25,224 nucleotides of DNA from Zoogloeaceae bacterium (GCA_031290955.1 JAISLJ010000189.1:1-25224), one strand, 5' to 3'. Shown: positions 7,012 through 15,646, numbered from the stretch's first letter. Translations and numbers: made by a program. Notes: generated from the letters alone by a model not told the origin.

Positions 7012-8669
7012 GATGCGGGCGCTGCCTTTTCGGGGCCGGACACGCGGGCCTCCGTTTCCTGTGTTGGCGCTGCGGGAGAAGTTTCCTGCGCGACGGGTTC
7101 GGCGTGGGCGCGCGCCACGGCGGCGGCAACGGCGGCCTTTCCGGCTTCCTCCGGCGATGCGGCAGTAGTGGTGGTGGCAGAGGCGGGCGCGGCATCCGGC
7201 GCGGTTTTCTCCGCCTTTTCCCGCGCTTCCGCCAGTTTCGCCGCCTGCGCCGCTGCCGCCTTCGCAAGTTTTTCCGCCTTTTCCGCTTTCTCCCGCGCTT
7301 CCCGGAACTGCCGGAACTCGAAGCGTTCCCGCGCCTGTTCGGCATTTTTCTCTTCACGCGCCCGCACACGAATCTCGCCCTTGGCGAAGCGGAAATACTG
7401 CACCAGCGGAATGTTCGCCGGGCACACATAGGCGCAGCAGCCGCATTCGATGCAATCCTGAAGATGGTAATCCGCCAGACGCTCGAACTGCCGGGCGCGG
7501 CTCCACCAATACAGTTCGTAGGGCTGCAATTCCTGTGGGCAGGCGCGGGCGCAGGAACCGCAACGGATGCAGGGCATCTCCGGGCGCGGCGGGAACAGGG
7601 CGGGCGAACGGGCAATCAGGCAATTGCTCGCCTTGATGATGGGCGCTTTTTGTTCCGGCAGCGGCGTCCCCATCATCGGGCCGCCCATGATGATGCCGTC
7701 CGTATCGTCACGCGGCTCCGCCAAGGCGAGGAGTTCGCCGATGGGCGTACCGATGGCCGTCTCCCAGTTGCCTGGCCGCGCCACATTGCCCGTGAGCGTC
7801 ACAACGCGGCGAATCAGCGGTTCGCCATGATGCAGCGCCCGCCAGATGGAAAAGGCGGTGGCGATGTTGAAGCACTGGACGCCCAGATCCGTCGGCAACT
7901 GGCGGGCCGGAATCTCCCGACCGGTGAGGACGCGGATCAACTGCTTCAGGCTGCCCGTGGGATAGATGGTTGGAATCACCGCCACCCGGAAGCCCTTGTC
8001 CGCCGCCTGTACCGCATCGCGCATGGCACGGATGGCTTCCGGCTTGTTCTCCTCGATGGCGATCAGGACGCGCCGGGGCTGCAACAGGTCGGCAAGAATG
8101 CCGATGCCGGAGACGATCTCCCCGGCGCGTTCCTGCATCAGGCGATCATCGCAGGTGATGAAGGGTTCGCATTCCGCACCGTTCAGGATGAGATCCTCCG
8201 TTGCCCGGAGCGCGGCCTTCAGCTTCACATGGCTGGGAAACACCGCGCCGCCCAGCCCCACGATGCCGAATTCCTGCAAACAGCGAAAGACCTCTTCGGG
8301 GGAGAGCTTCTCATACGCCACGGGTTCGCGCTCGATCCAGCGTTCCTCGCCATCCGGCTCGATCACGACGGAGAGCGCGGCAAGGCCGGAGGGATGCGGC
8401 ATCGGGCATGGCGCAATGTCAAGCACCCGCCCGGAAGTCGAGGCATGGACGGAGGCGGAAATCCAGTCATCCGCCGCGCCAATCCGCTCGCCCTTCAACA
8501 CCTTGTCGCCCACGGCGACCACGGGCCGCGCCGTCTTCCCGGCGCTCTGCGCGAGTGGAATCGTCAGCCGTTCCGGCAACGGCGCCTGGCGAATGGGCGC
8601 ATCCCGGGATTCCTGCTTGTGGGAATCCGGATGAATGCCACCCTGGAAGGAGAAAAGTCGGCTCAGCAT
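7008..8669 (-). CDS. rnfC: Rnf complex NADH/Fe-S subunit RnfC
   Basis: The peripheral cytoplasmic subunit that binds NADH and FMN and carries two [4Fe-4S] clusters. Of 553 aa, the N-terminus MLSRLFSFQGGIHPDSHK is typical. A GLGGAVFPSHVKL flavin/nucleotide loop lies at 138-150, and an SLBB-like region follows. The clusters are CIRCGSCARACP (Cys367, 370, 373, 377) and CIECGCCAYVCP (Cys406, 409, 412, 416). From about 435 the chain is an Ala/Lys/Glu-rich low-complexity, probably coiled tail, as in gamma- and betaproteobacterial RnfC. The start at 8669 shares one base with the rnfB stop (TGATG). An upstream in-frame start at 8726 lies inside rnfB and is rejected. Confidence 0.96.
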   Translation of the reverse strand: MLSRLFSFQGGIHPDSHKQESRDAPIRQAPLPERLTIPLAQSAGKTARPVVAVGDKVLKGERIGAADDWISASVHASTSGRVLDIAPCPMPHPSGLAALSVVIEPDGEERWIEREPVAYEKLSPEEVFRCLQEFGIVGLGGAVFPSHVKLKAALRATEDLILNGAECEPFITCDDRLMQERAGEIVSGIGILADLLQPRRVLIAIEENKPEAIRAMRDAVQAADKGFRVAVIPTIYPTGSLKQLIRVLTGREIPARQLPTDLGVQCFNIATAFSIWRALHHGEPLIRRVVTLTGNVARPGNWETAIGTPIGELLALAEPRDDTDGIIMGGPMMGTPLPEQKAPIIKASNCLIARSPALFPPRPEMPCIRCGSCARACPQELQPYELYWWSRARQFERLADYHLQDCIECGCCAYVCPANIPLVQYFRFAKGEIRVRAREEKNAEQARERFEFRQFREAREKAEKAEKLAKAAAAQAAKLAEAREKAEKTAPDAAPASATTTTAASPEEAGKAAVAAAVARAHAEPVAQETSPAAPTQETEARVSGPEKAAPAS

Positions 8670-9253
8670 CAGAAAGGGTTTCCGCCCGCAGGGCAATTGC
8701 CGTCCGCCAGGACCGGGCAGGGCCATTTCCAGTCCGTGAGCGTTTCCGGCACAGAATTCAGATCAATGCAATCGACCGGACAGGGTTTTACGCACAATTC
8801 ACAGCCGGTGCACAGTGAGGTCATCACCGTGTGCATCTGCCGCGCCGCGCCAACAATGGCGTCGACCGGGCAAGCCTGGATGCAGAGCGTGCAGCCGATG
8901 CAGCGATCCTCACGAATCAAGGCCACCACCTTTGGTTTGGGGCCGCCGCCCTCCCCTCCTCCCTGAATGGGCACGAATTCCCGCCCCAGGAAATCGGCAA
9001 TCTTGCGCACACCATCATCGCCGCCCGGCGGACAAAGGTTGATCGCCGCCTCGCCCCGGGCAATGGCTTCCGCATAGGGCTTGCAGCCGGGATAGCCGCA
9101 TTGCCCGCACTGCGTCTGCGGCAGGAAGGCGTTAATTTGTTCGCTCAAGGGATCGCCTTCCACCTTGAAGCGGATGGCGGCATATCCCAGCGCCGCCCCC
9201 AAAAGGAGCGCCCCCACAGACATGACGAGAATGGCGGCAAGAAATCCTGTCAT
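8669..9253 (-). CDS. rnfB: Rnf complex ferredoxin subunit RnfB
   Basis: The electron-entry subunit, which takes electrons from soluble ferredoxin or passes them to it. The 194 aa begin with a membrane anchor (about 3-27). A 4Fe-4S domain follows, CGQCGYPGC with Cys49, 52 and 57 plus Cys74. Two ferredoxin clusters come next: CIGCTLCIQACP (118-129) and CTGCELCVKPCP (148-159). The order matches the family. The start lies 7 nt past the rnfA stop. The Fe-S subunits B and C rule out the related Nqr pump. Confidence 0.96.
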   Translation of the reverse strand: MTGFLAAILVMSVGALLLGAALGYAAIRFKVEGDPLSEQINAFLPQTQCGQCGYPGCKPYAEAIARGEAAINLCPPGGDDGVRKIADFLGREFVPIQGGGEGGGPKPKVVALIREDRCIGCTLCIQACPVDAIVGAARQMHTVMTSLCTGCELCVKPCPVDCIDLNSVPETLTDWKWPCPVLADGNCPAGGNPF

Positions 9254-9260
9254 GAGACGC

Positions 9261-9842
9261 TCAATGCCGATCCAGCCCGGAAAAACCCATGAAGGCCAGG
9301 CTCATGAGGCCCGCCGTAATCATGGCGATCGCCGCGCCCCGGAACGGCTGCGGCACATCGGCATGATCCACGCGCTCGCGGATGCCCGCGAACAGGAACA
9401 GGATCAGGGAAAAACCAACAGCGCTCCCCGCGCCAAAGAGCAGCGATTCCACGAAATCATAACGATGGGAGATATTGATGAGCGGCACGCCCAGCACCGC
9501 GCAATTCGTGGTGATGAGCGGCAGGTAAATGCCCAGCGTCTGCTGGAGGGCGGGCGAGATCTTGGCGATCATCATCTCCGTCAATTGCACCACGGCGGCA
9601 ATGGTGACAATGAAGGCGATGGTGCGCAGGTATTCGAGGCCAAAGGGCGTGAGCAGATAATGGTCGATCACGAAACAGGCGCCCGTCACCAAAGTGAGCA
9701 CGAAAGTGGTCGCCATGCCCATGCCGTAAGCTGTCTCGAACTTCTTTGAGGTTCCCATGAACGGGCACAGCCCCAACATCTTCACGAGGACGATGTTGTT
9801 GACGAGCACCGCGCCCACCAGCAAAAAAAGATAACCTGTCAT
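9261..9842 (-). CDS. rnfA: Rnf complex membrane subunit RnfA
   Basis: A hydrophobic core subunit paired with RnfE. The 193 aa are exactly the usual length, with about six helices. MTGYLFLLVGAVLVNNIVLVKMLGLCPFMGTSKKFETAYGMG and LPLITTNCAVLGVPLIN are hallmark blocks, including the GLCP and TNC cysteines of the intramembrane Fe-S site. This is the first gene of the rnf cluster, 69 nt downstream of pyrD. I see no good Shine-Dalgarno before the ATG, only agacga. Confidence 0.97.
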   Translation of the reverse strand: MTGYLFLLVGAVLVNNIVLVKMLGLCPFMGTSKKFETAYGMGMATTFVLTLVTGACFVIDHYLLTPFGLEYLRTIAFIVTIAAVVQLTEMMIAKISPALQQTLGIYLPLITTNCAVLGVPLINISHRYDFVESLLFGAGSAVGFSLILFLFAGIRERVDHADVPQPFRGAAIAMITAGLMSLAFMGFSGLDRH

Positions 9843-9899
9843 GTTCGTCTGGCTTCAGGAAGGAGGATCATTCTCACTGAGTGTGCGGAAAAGGTAGGC

Positions 9900-9905
9900 A
9901 TTCTA
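9900..9905 (-). promoter_or_regulatory. Probable -10 box upstream of rnfA
   Basis: The minus strand reads TGG-TAGAAT-GCC, an extended -10 (TGn) in the gap between pyrD and rnfA. No convincing -35 lies at 16-18 bp. The core also sits inside a small hairpin (ggtag / ctacc, 9893-9907). It shares the TA(T/G)AATG(C/G) signature with the other promoters in this window. Confidence 0.38.
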
Positions 9906-9911
9906 CCAGTT

Positions 9912-10943
9912 TCACGCGCTTCGTTCACGCAAGGCTTCGGCAACCTCGCGCACGATCCGCGGCCCACGGTAGATCAGGCCGGTATAAACCTGCACGAGAC
10001 TTGCGCCCGCCGCGATTTTGGCGCGGGCATCCTCGCCCTTCAGGATGCCGCCCACGCCGATCAGGGGAAGTTCCCCCTTGAGCGCGGCGGCAAGCTTGCC
10101 CAGCACGGAGGTGGCCAGCCGGAATTCCGGCGCACCGGAAAGTCCGCCCGTCTCCTGCGCATGCGGCAAGCCTTCCACGCCCGCGCGCGACAGCGTGGTA
10201 TTGGCGACGATGGCCCCATCCATGCGATGCCGCCGGAGCGCGTCGGCAATTGCGAAAATTTCCCCATCCCCCAGATCCGGCGCGATCTTGAGGAGAATCG
10301 GTACATGGCGTCCATGCTGGTCGGCCAGCTTTTCCCGCACCCCTTTCAAGGCGGCGAGCAACGCATCCAGGGCAGCATCCTTTTGCAATTCGCGCAGGTT
10401 CTTCGTGTTGGGGCTGGAGACGTTGATCGTTACATAATGCGCATCCGCATAGACCTTTTCCAGGCACAGCAGATAATCCTCAGCGGCCTTCTCGATCGGC
10501 GTATCCGCGTTCTTGCCGATGTTGATGCCCAGAATGCCGCCGCGCCTTGCAAATTGCGCCCGGCGCACATTGGCGACGAGCGCCTCCACCCCGGCATTAT
10601 TGAAACCCATGCGATTGACAAGAGCCTGGGCAGCGGGCAGTCGAAAAAGGCGCGGTTGGGGATTTCCGGGCTGTGGCCGTGGTGTGACCGTTCCGACCTC
10701 GATATGCCCGAAACCCAGCGCGCCCAACGCATCGACATAGGCGCCATCCTTGTCCAAGCCCGCCGCCAGCCCCACCCGATTGGGAAAGGAAAGCCCCATG
10801 ACCTCGATCGGGTCATGCGGGCGCGGGGCCAACAGGCCGGAAAAGCCCGTTCTCTCCGCCAGGGAAAGGCCATTCAGCGTCAAGGCATGCGCCGTTTCCG
10901 GCGCAAGGGCAAAAAGGATTTTGCGTAAAAGGGAATACATCAT
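9912..10943 (-). CDS. pyrD: Dihydroorotate dehydrogenase (quinone), class 2
   Basis: Oxidises dihydroorotate to orotate in pyrimidine synthesis and passes electrons to the membrane quinone pool through FMN. The 343 aa (E. coli 336) start MMYSLLRKILFALAPETAHALTL, the amphipathic N-terminal helix pair that marks the membrane-attached class 2 enzyme. Conserved blocks are GLAAGLDKDG (58-67), GTVTPRPQPGNPQPRLFRL, NRMGFNN, the NVSSPNT loop with the catalytic Ser (176-177), VANTTLSR and GVGGI. The start at 10943 or 10940 gives this N-terminus. The longer frame to 11087 is not family-like. No Shine-Dalgarno is present, and a TAGAAT box lies only 8 nt before the ATG. Confidence 0.97.
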   Translation of the reverse strand: MMYSLLRKILFALAPETAHALTLNGLSLAERTGFSGLLAPRPHDPIEVMGLSFPNRVGLAAGLDKDGAYVDALGALGFGHIEVGTVTPRPQPGNPQPRLFRLPAAQALVNRMGFNNAGVEALVANVRRAQFARRGGILGINIGKNADTPIEKAAEDYLLCLEKVYADAHYVTINVSSPNTKNLRELQKDAALDALLAALKGVREKLADQHGRHVPILLKIAPDLGDGEIFAIADALRRHRMDGAIVANTTLSRAGVEGLPHAQETGGLSGAPEFRLATSVLGKLAAALKGELPLIGVGGILKGEDARAKIAAGASLVQVYTGLIYRGPRIVREVAEALRERSA

Positions 10944-10951
10944 GGAGGCGC

Positions 10952-10957
10952 ATTCTA
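10952..10957 (-). promoter_or_regulatory. Probable -10 box of pyrD, very close to the start codon
   Basis: The minus strand reads gcgg-TAGAAT-gcgcctcc-ATG. With the start point expected about 7 nt past the box, the transcript would begin within one or two bases of the ATG. No ribosome-binding site is present. The -35 is weak. Confidence 0.42.
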
Positions 10958-11088
10958 CCGCAATACGCCAAAACACCGCCCACCCCGGCACACATAATGA
11001 AAGAAGGAAAAGAAATAACCTCACCCGGAAAATCGGAAACAACCCAGCAGGAAAAATTGCCGCCTGTACGCCCCATCCGCAGGACACA

Positions 11089-11412
11089 TCAGACCTGCAT
11101 GTTCATGACTTCCTGATAGGCGCTTGCCAGACGGTTGCGCACCTGCACCATCTCCTGGAAGGAAATACTGGCTGTCTGGAGCGCAATCATGACTTCATGC
11201 AGGTTCTGTTCGCTCGTTCCGGCGGCAAGATTTTCCGCCATCTGGGTTGCCTGCTGCTGGGCGTGGTTCACCTTGTCGATCGAATTCTTCAAAACCTGGG
11301 CGAAATCCGCTCCGCCCGCAGACGCCTCATTTTCCGCAGGCTTGGCGGCACCCGCCTCCGCCGCAGTACTACGCAGCACATTGAGCATTTGTTCGATGCC
11401 TTGGGTATCCAT
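11089..11412 (-). CDS. fliE: Flagellar hook-basal body protein FliE
   Basis: FliE is a small rod-base protein that joins the MS ring (FliF) to the proximal rod and is exported by the flagellar type III system. The 107 aa show the family's C-terminal signature: NLHEVMIALQTASISFQEMVQVRNRLASAYQEVMNMQV. The N-terminal part is Ala-rich and variable, as usual. The start at 11412 (MDTQGIEQM) is chosen because GGAG lies 9 nt upstream; a longer frame to 11448 lacks support. It lies 39 nt after an FlrC-like activator, with a possible sigma-54 promoter between. fliF, which normally follows directly, is absent: the next gene is pyrD. Confidence 0.93.
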   Translation of the reverse strand: MDTQGIEQMLNVLRSTAAEAGAAKPAENEASAGGADFAQVLKNSIDKVNHAQQQATQMAENLAAGTSEQNLHEVMIALQTASISFQEMVQVRNRLASAYQEVMNMQV

Positions 11413-11444
11413 GATCCAACTCCAAAACCAATCACCGGAAAGCA

Positions 11445-11458
11445 GCAATTTCTATTCC
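11445..11458 (-). promoter_or_regulatory. Candidate sigma-54 promoter (-24/-12) before fliE
   Basis: The minus strand reads GG-aatagaaatt-GC with the consensus-like TTGCT at the -12 side. The GG..GC spacing is exactly 10, as sigma-54 needs. The -24 half (aggaat) is poor against tggcac. It overlaps the stop codon of the adjacent sigma-54 activator gene and would start a transcript about 20 nt before the fliE ATG. Confidence 0.42.
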
Positions 11459-12825
11459 TGAAAATGCCCCTCTTCCCGATATTGCTTCAACTTGTTGCGC
11501 AGCGTCCGCTCCGAAATCCCCAAGCGTTCAACGGCGGCCTTGCGCGACCCGCCGACTTCGGCCAGTGTTTTCAGGATGTGCTCCCGCTCCAAATCCTTCA
11601 TGTTCCGATTATCGGCGCTTTTTTCGGATTCCGGCAGTTTTTCTTCGTGCCACGCCTCGCCCGGCACGGCAAATACAGGGATTTCCCCGCCAAGGGCCAA
11701 ATGTTCCGGATCGATCCGGTCGCCGGGCGTCAGGATCATGGCGCGCTGGATGACGTTTTCCAACTCCCGCACATTGCCGGGCCACGCATAGGCGCACAAA
11801 CGTTCCTTCGCCGCATCGGAAAACGCCAGATGCGGACGGCCCATCGCCTGCCCCAGTTCGCCCAGGAAATGTTCCGCCAGCGGCACGATGTCACCGGGCC
11901 GTTGCCGCAGGGCGGGGATGAGAATCGGGAAAACATTGAGGCGGTAATACAGGTCTTCCCGAAAAGCTCCTCTACCGACGGCCTCGGCCAGATCGCGATT
12001 GGAAGTAGCGATGACGCGGATATTGAGCCGGATGGGCTTCTTGCCGCCGACCCGTTCCACCTCGCGCTCCTGCAACACCCGCAGGAGCTTGGCCTGCAAG
12101 GCGGGCGGCATTTCCGTCACCTCGTCAAGGAGCAATGTCCCCTCCTCCGCCTGCTCAAATTTGCCAGCCTGCGCAGTTTGCGCCCCGGTAAATGCGCCCT
12201 TTTCATGACCAAAGAGCGTTGCTTCCAGCAAGGTCTCGGGAATTGCCGCGCAATTGATGGCCACGAACGGCCCATTTTTGCGGGCAGAATGACGATGGAT
12301 GAAACGCGCGACGATCTCCTTCCCCACACCAGATTCCCCACTCAGGAATACAGTAGCATCGGTCTGCGCCACACGCGCGGCAATGGCAAACAGGTTGGCG
12401 CTCACTGGATCACGCGCGATGACATCTGTTACTGTATTCAGATTGGGCAGCGCATATTTGTCGATCTGCTGCAACAACGCGGCAGGTTCAAAAGGTTTCA
12501 GCAGGAAATCACACGCCCCGGAACGCATCGCTTCCACGGCCCGATCTACATCAGCATAGGCAGTCATCAACAGGACTGGCAATTGCGGCTGGCGAAAGCG
12601 GATTTCCTTCAAGAGCGCGATTCCATCCATGGGCTGCATGCGAACATCACTGATGACGATAGAAACATTGGCTTCGGAAAGCCGCGTCAGGGCTTCTTCT
12701 CCTCCGGCAGCGACCAACACGGTGCGTCCGGCCAGTTCCAAAGTATCCCGAATGGCTTCACGCAGGCCGATATCATCTTCCACGACGAGAACGGCAGGAG
12801 GAATGGCCGAGGAATTTTCTTGCAT
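11452..12825 (-). CDS. flrC: Sigma-54 response regulator, FlrC/FleR type
   Basis: An NtrC-family activator that, once phosphorylated, uses ATP to open sigma-54 promoters. The 457 aa comprise a receiver domain (12-125: acidic pair in VVEDD, phospho-acceptor Asp60, Thr88, Lys110), an AAA+ domain with Walker A GESGVGKE (163-170), the sigma-54 contact loop GAFTGA (210-215), Walker B LLLDE and WPGNVRELENVI, and a Fis-type HTH (GGSRKAAVERLGISERTLRNKLKQY). The short linker and the fliE gene directly downstream favour FlrC/FleR, the class III flagellar activator. The exact target set is inference. The start at 12825 is set by AAGGGA 6 nt upstream. The cognate kinase (FlrB/FleS) is not next to it. Confidence 0.9.
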   Translation of the reverse strand: MQENSSAIPPAVLVVEDDIGLREAIRDTLELAGRTVLVAAGGEEALTRLSEANVSIVISDVRMQPMDGIALLKEIRFRQPQLPVLLMTAYADVDRAVEAMRSGACDFLLKPFEPAALLQQIDKYALPNLNTVTDVIARDPVSANLFAIAARVAQTDATVFLSGESGVGKEIVARFIHRHSARKNGPFVAINCAAIPETLLEATLFGHEKGAFTGAQTAQAGKFEQAEEGTLLLDEVTEMPPALQAKLLRVLQEREVERVGGKKPIRLNIRVIATSNRDLAEAVGRGAFREDLYYRLNVFPILIPALRQRPGDIVPLAEHFLGELGQAMGRPHLAFSDAAKERLCAYAWPGNVRELENVIQRAMILTPGDRIDPEHLALGGEIPVFAVPGEAWHEEKLPESEKSADNRNMKDLEREHILKTLAEVGGSRKAAVERLGISERTLRNKLKQYREEGHFQE

Positions 12826-12852
12826 ACAATCCCTTTCCGACGGAAAAATTTG

Positions 12853-12880
12853 ATTATAGCGGCCCAAAACGCCTTTCCAA
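12853..12880 (-). promoter_or_regulatory. Sigma-70 promoter of the flrC-like gene
   Basis: The minus strand carries TTGGAA (12880-12875), a 16-bp spacer and a perfect TATAAT (12858-12853), ending 27 nt before the ATG. It lies just after the pilQ terminator, so the regulator is probably transcribed separately from the pil operon. Confidence 0.6.
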
Positions 12881-12899
12881 AAACCATTTCAATGAAAAA

Positions 12900-12926
12900 G
12901 AAAAGGCCGGATACACCGGCCTTTTC
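12900..12926 (-). terminator. Rho-independent terminator of pilMNOPQ
   Basis: A perfect 11-bp stem, gaaaaggccgg / ccggccttttc, with a 5-nt loop, followed on the minus strand by ctttttc. It begins 23 nt past the pilQ stop. Confidence 0.88.
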
Positions 12927-12949
12927 AAGGGAATTACAATCAGAACGAA

Positions 12950-15103
12950 TCAGCGCACGGAGAGGGATTCATCCACAATGCGCGGCGTGATGAACACCAG
13001 CAATTCCGATTTTTCATTGATGCGGGAGTTGTTGCGGAAAGCATGCCCCAAGAGCGGGAGATCGCCCAGCAGAGGCACCTTGCTTGTATCGTTCCGCTCA
13101 GCCAATTCATAGATACCGCCGATCACGATCGTACCGCCATTATCCACAAGGACATTGGTCGTGACCTGCTTGGTATCAATCGCCACTCCGCCTGGAAGAG
13201 TTTCTCCCCTGGAATCCTTCCTGATGTCAAGTTGCATGGAAACCTTGCCATCTGGCGTGATGTGTGGCGTCACGTCCAGTTGCAACACCGCATCCTTGAA
13301 GGATACTGTCGTTCCTCCGTTTTCCCCACTCTCCTGATACGGGATCTGCACACCCTGCTTGATCATCGCCTTGTTCTTGTCCGAAGTCAGGATGCGCGGG
13401 CTGGAAACGATACGCCCCTTGTTATCTGCCTCCAATGCCGAGATCTCCAGATTCAACAAGCGGGTTCCCTGGCGATTGGCAAGCAGGAAGGAGAAAAGTT
13501 GAGGCGAAGTTCCACCATAAGCCGCCGCAGGCAAGTTTACTTGGTTCAGGCCAGGAAACGTTGCTTGTCCTTCAACTCCACCAGCGGGATTGCGCCAGTT
13601 GCTACTCGATGAATGTTCGCCATTGAAAAGCTTGAGCGTCTCGGTATCCGACCCCGCAGTTCCGAACCAAGCACCACCATCGGTATAGTTTTTGCCATGC
13701 AGCAAGCCCAGACGAACCCCAATATTCCGACCAAAGTCCTCGGAAGCCTCAACGATCCGCGCTTCGATCACCACTTGGCGCAAGGAAACATCAATCTGGG
13801 CCAGAAGCCTGCGCACATCTTCCAGACGACTCGGGATATCTTGAACAAACAGGATATTGGAGCGGGGATCCTCCCGCACAGAACCGCGCTTTGACAGAAT
13901 GCCAGCACCACCCTCGCTCGTCAGAATCGCTTTCACGGCACTTGTCGTGTGGTAATTCAGCTGAAAGTTTTCGGTGCGCAAAGGCTCAAGCTCATTCATT
14001 TGCTGTAATGCCTCGAACTCCAGACGTTCACGTGTCGCAAGCTCGTCACGCGGCGCAAACAATATTACATTATCGTTTTTGCGCATATCCAAGCCCTTCT
14101 GTTTCAGGATGATGGCAATTACCTGATCGGCCGGCACATCCTTTAACACCAGTGTGGTCGAGCCCACCACCGTCTCGCTGATCACCGCATTCAATCCAAG
14201 CTCTTCCGCCATCAAGCGCAACAGGGTCCGGACATCACCATTCTGATAGTTGATACTGATTCGTGGCCCTTGGTAACCAGGCGTGGAACCTTGCACCAAC
14301 TTGTTGGGATCCTCAACGATCTTCTTGACTTCAACGATCAACTGATTTTCCGTCTGATAGGCGTTGTATTCCCATTGTCCATGCGGCGTAATTTCCATCC
14401 GCACCTTTCCACCTTTGTCGTCTGTCACAACTGTGCTGACGGGTGTGGCAAAATCTCGCACATCCAGACGGCGGCGGAGATTTTCCGGCAAGGTTACATC
14501 TTGGAAATCCACTGCCAAGACACGGCCTTGCCGACGGACATTGGCAGCAACATCCGGGTCAGAGAGAGCCACAATAATACGCGCCTCTCCTTCATCTCCA
14601 CGACGAAACGCAATATCCTGAATACTGTGCGTTATACCCGAAACAGGAACAGGCGTCTCCCGGGAAAAACGGGTCGCAGCCGGAGCTGTTCCTGCGGCTG
14701 CATCCACCGGAACCAGCGCCACCAACAGCGAGGAACCTTCCAGCCGGGTCGTAAAATTATGGCTTCGCACCAGATTCAATACCAAGCGCGTCCTGTTGCC
14801 AGCCCGGATCACGTTGACACTCGTCAAATCACCCTCCTTGAAAACCTTGCTGGTCTCGCTGAGGCCGTTGTCAACATCCGTGAAATCAAACGCCACGCGC
14901 GGTGGGTTTGCAATTGAAAAGCCGGTCGGCACGTTATTCAAGGGTGCGCTCAAATCAACCTTGAGAACAAGGTCATTGCCCTGTTTGACGACACTGACGG
15001 CCTCGATCAGATTCTTTCCCTGTGCCACACCCAAAAGCGGTGTGAATATCAACCCCAGCAACAACACAAGGGAAATACCAAATTGCCTGAAATAGTGAAT
15101 CAT
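12950..15103 (-). CDS. pilQ: Type IV pilus secretin PilQ
   Basis: The outer-membrane ring through which type IV pili extend. Of 717 aa, a signal peptide spans 1-28 (hydrophobic core ISLVLLLGLIFTPLLG). Two AMIN domains (about 32-130 and 155-260) would bind peptidoglycan. A secretin/TonB short N-terminal domain follows near 285-360 (GPRISINYQNGDVRTLLRLMAEELGLNAV), then an N1/NolW domain (about 375-455) and the C-terminal secretin beta-barrel with VPLLGDLPLLGHAFR and ELLVFITPRIVDESL. The start is set by GAGGAGGG about 8 nt upstream. It is last in pilMNOPQ, 12 nt after pilP. In many proteobacteria aroK-aroB follow; here a terminator and the flagellar regulator do. Confidence 0.97.
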   Translation of the reverse strand: MIHYFRQFGISLVLLLGLIFTPLLGVAQGKNLIEAVSVVKQGNDLVLKVDLSAPLNNVPTGFSIANPPRVAFDFTDVDNGLSETSKVFKEGDLTSVNVIRAGNRTRLVLNLVRSHNFTTRLEGSSLLVALVPVDAAAGTAPAATRFSRETPVPVSGITHSIQDIAFRRGDEGEARIIVALSDPDVAANVRRQGRVLAVDFQDVTLPENLRRRLDVRDFATPVSTVVTDDKGGKVRMEITPHGQWEYNAYQTENQLIVEVKKIVEDPNKLVQGSTPGYQGPRISINYQNGDVRTLLRLMAEELGLNAVISETVVGSTTLVLKDVPADQVIAIILKQKGLDMRKNDNVILFAPRDELATRERLEFEALQQMNELEPLRTENFQLNYHTTSAVKAILTSEGGAGILSKRGSVREDPRSNILFVQDIPSRLEDVRRLLAQIDVSLRQVVIEARIVEASEDFGRNIGVRLGLLHGKNYTDGGAWFGTAGSDTETLKLFNGEHSSSSNWRNPAGGVEGQATFPGLNQVNLPAAAYGGTSPQLFSFLLANRQGTRLLNLEISALEADNKGRIVSSPRILTSDKNKAMIKQGVQIPYQESGENGGTTVSFKDAVLQLDVTPHITPDGKVSMQLDIRKDSRGETLPGGVAIDTKQVTTNVLVDNGGTIVIGGIYELAERNDTSKVPLLGDLPLLGHAFRNNSRINEKSELLVFITPRIVDESLSVR

Positions 15104-15115
15104 TTGCCACCCTCC

Positions 15116-15646
15116 TCATTCAACCTGCAAGTGCAGTGTGTTGACACGTTCGTTCCATTCCTTGGTGTTGGGATCCTCAATGACTTCCTTGATCTCGACT
15201 TCCTGCTCGGTCACACTCATGACCCGGCCAAAATCCTGACCAATCCAGTCACCCACCTTGACCTGTTTGACAAGAGTTGGATCCAGTTGGACCACCGCTA
15301 TAGGCTGCCTGTCGATGTTCAGATAGCCGATCATCTGTATGGTCTCCAAGGGATATTTCTCCAGGATGTTGTTGCGCAATTCCCTGGCATCGAAATCCGG
15401 TCGGTTCGGATCATTAGCGTTTGCGACAGTATCCGTACCCGTCGGCTCGATCTTGGCTTCGCTGAACGGATCCAGCTTGTCTTCAACACCATATGCAACA
15501 GGCGCGTAGATCTTGACCTTGGGCAAAGACGGAATCTTGCCTTTCGAATCATTGGAGACCCCATCCATCCATTGCCGCAAATCGTCATCACCACAGGAGG
15601 TCAATGTCAAGGCGGCAACCAATGCGACGAAAAAAGCCTTCTTCAT
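15116..15646 (-). CDS. pilP: Type IV pilus lipoprotein PilP
   Basis: An inner-membrane lipoprotein of the pilus alignment complex that links PilN/PilO to PilQ. The 176 aa have a lipoprotein signal peptide ending in the lipobox LTSC, with Cys18 the acylated residue. A Pro-rich flexible segment follows, then the small beta domain (QMIGYLNIDRQPIAVVQLD...VKVGDWIGQDFGRVMSVTEQEVEIKEVI). The start overlaps the pilO stop as ATGA. Confidence 0.95.
   Translation of the reverse strand: MKKAFFVALVAALTLTSCGDDDLRQWMDGVSNDSKGKIPSLPKVKIYAPVAYGVEDKLDPFSEAKIEPTGTDTVANANDPNRPDFDARELRNNILEKYPLETIQMIGYLNIDRQPIAVVQLDPTLVKQVKVGDWIGQDFGRVMSVTEQEVEIKEVIEDPNTKEWNERVNTLHLQVE

Noticed and set aside
7104..8966. 620-codon open frame on the plus strand opposite rnfC and rnfB
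   Set aside because: The minus strand carries clear Fe-S motifs and overlapping starts and stops of the rnf operon. The plus-strand translation is Arg/Gly/His-rich with no recognisable domain, a typical GC-rich shadow.
4564..9842. Nqr sodium pump instead of Rnf
   Set aside because: RnfB and RnfC with their ferredoxin clusters are present and the order is A-B-C-D-G-E. Nqr lacks RnfB and has NqrA and NqrF.
10750..12990. 746-codon open frame on the plus strand opposite pyrD, fliE and the flrC-like gene
   Set aside because: It spans three well-supported minus-strand genes and their promoters and shows no family motif.
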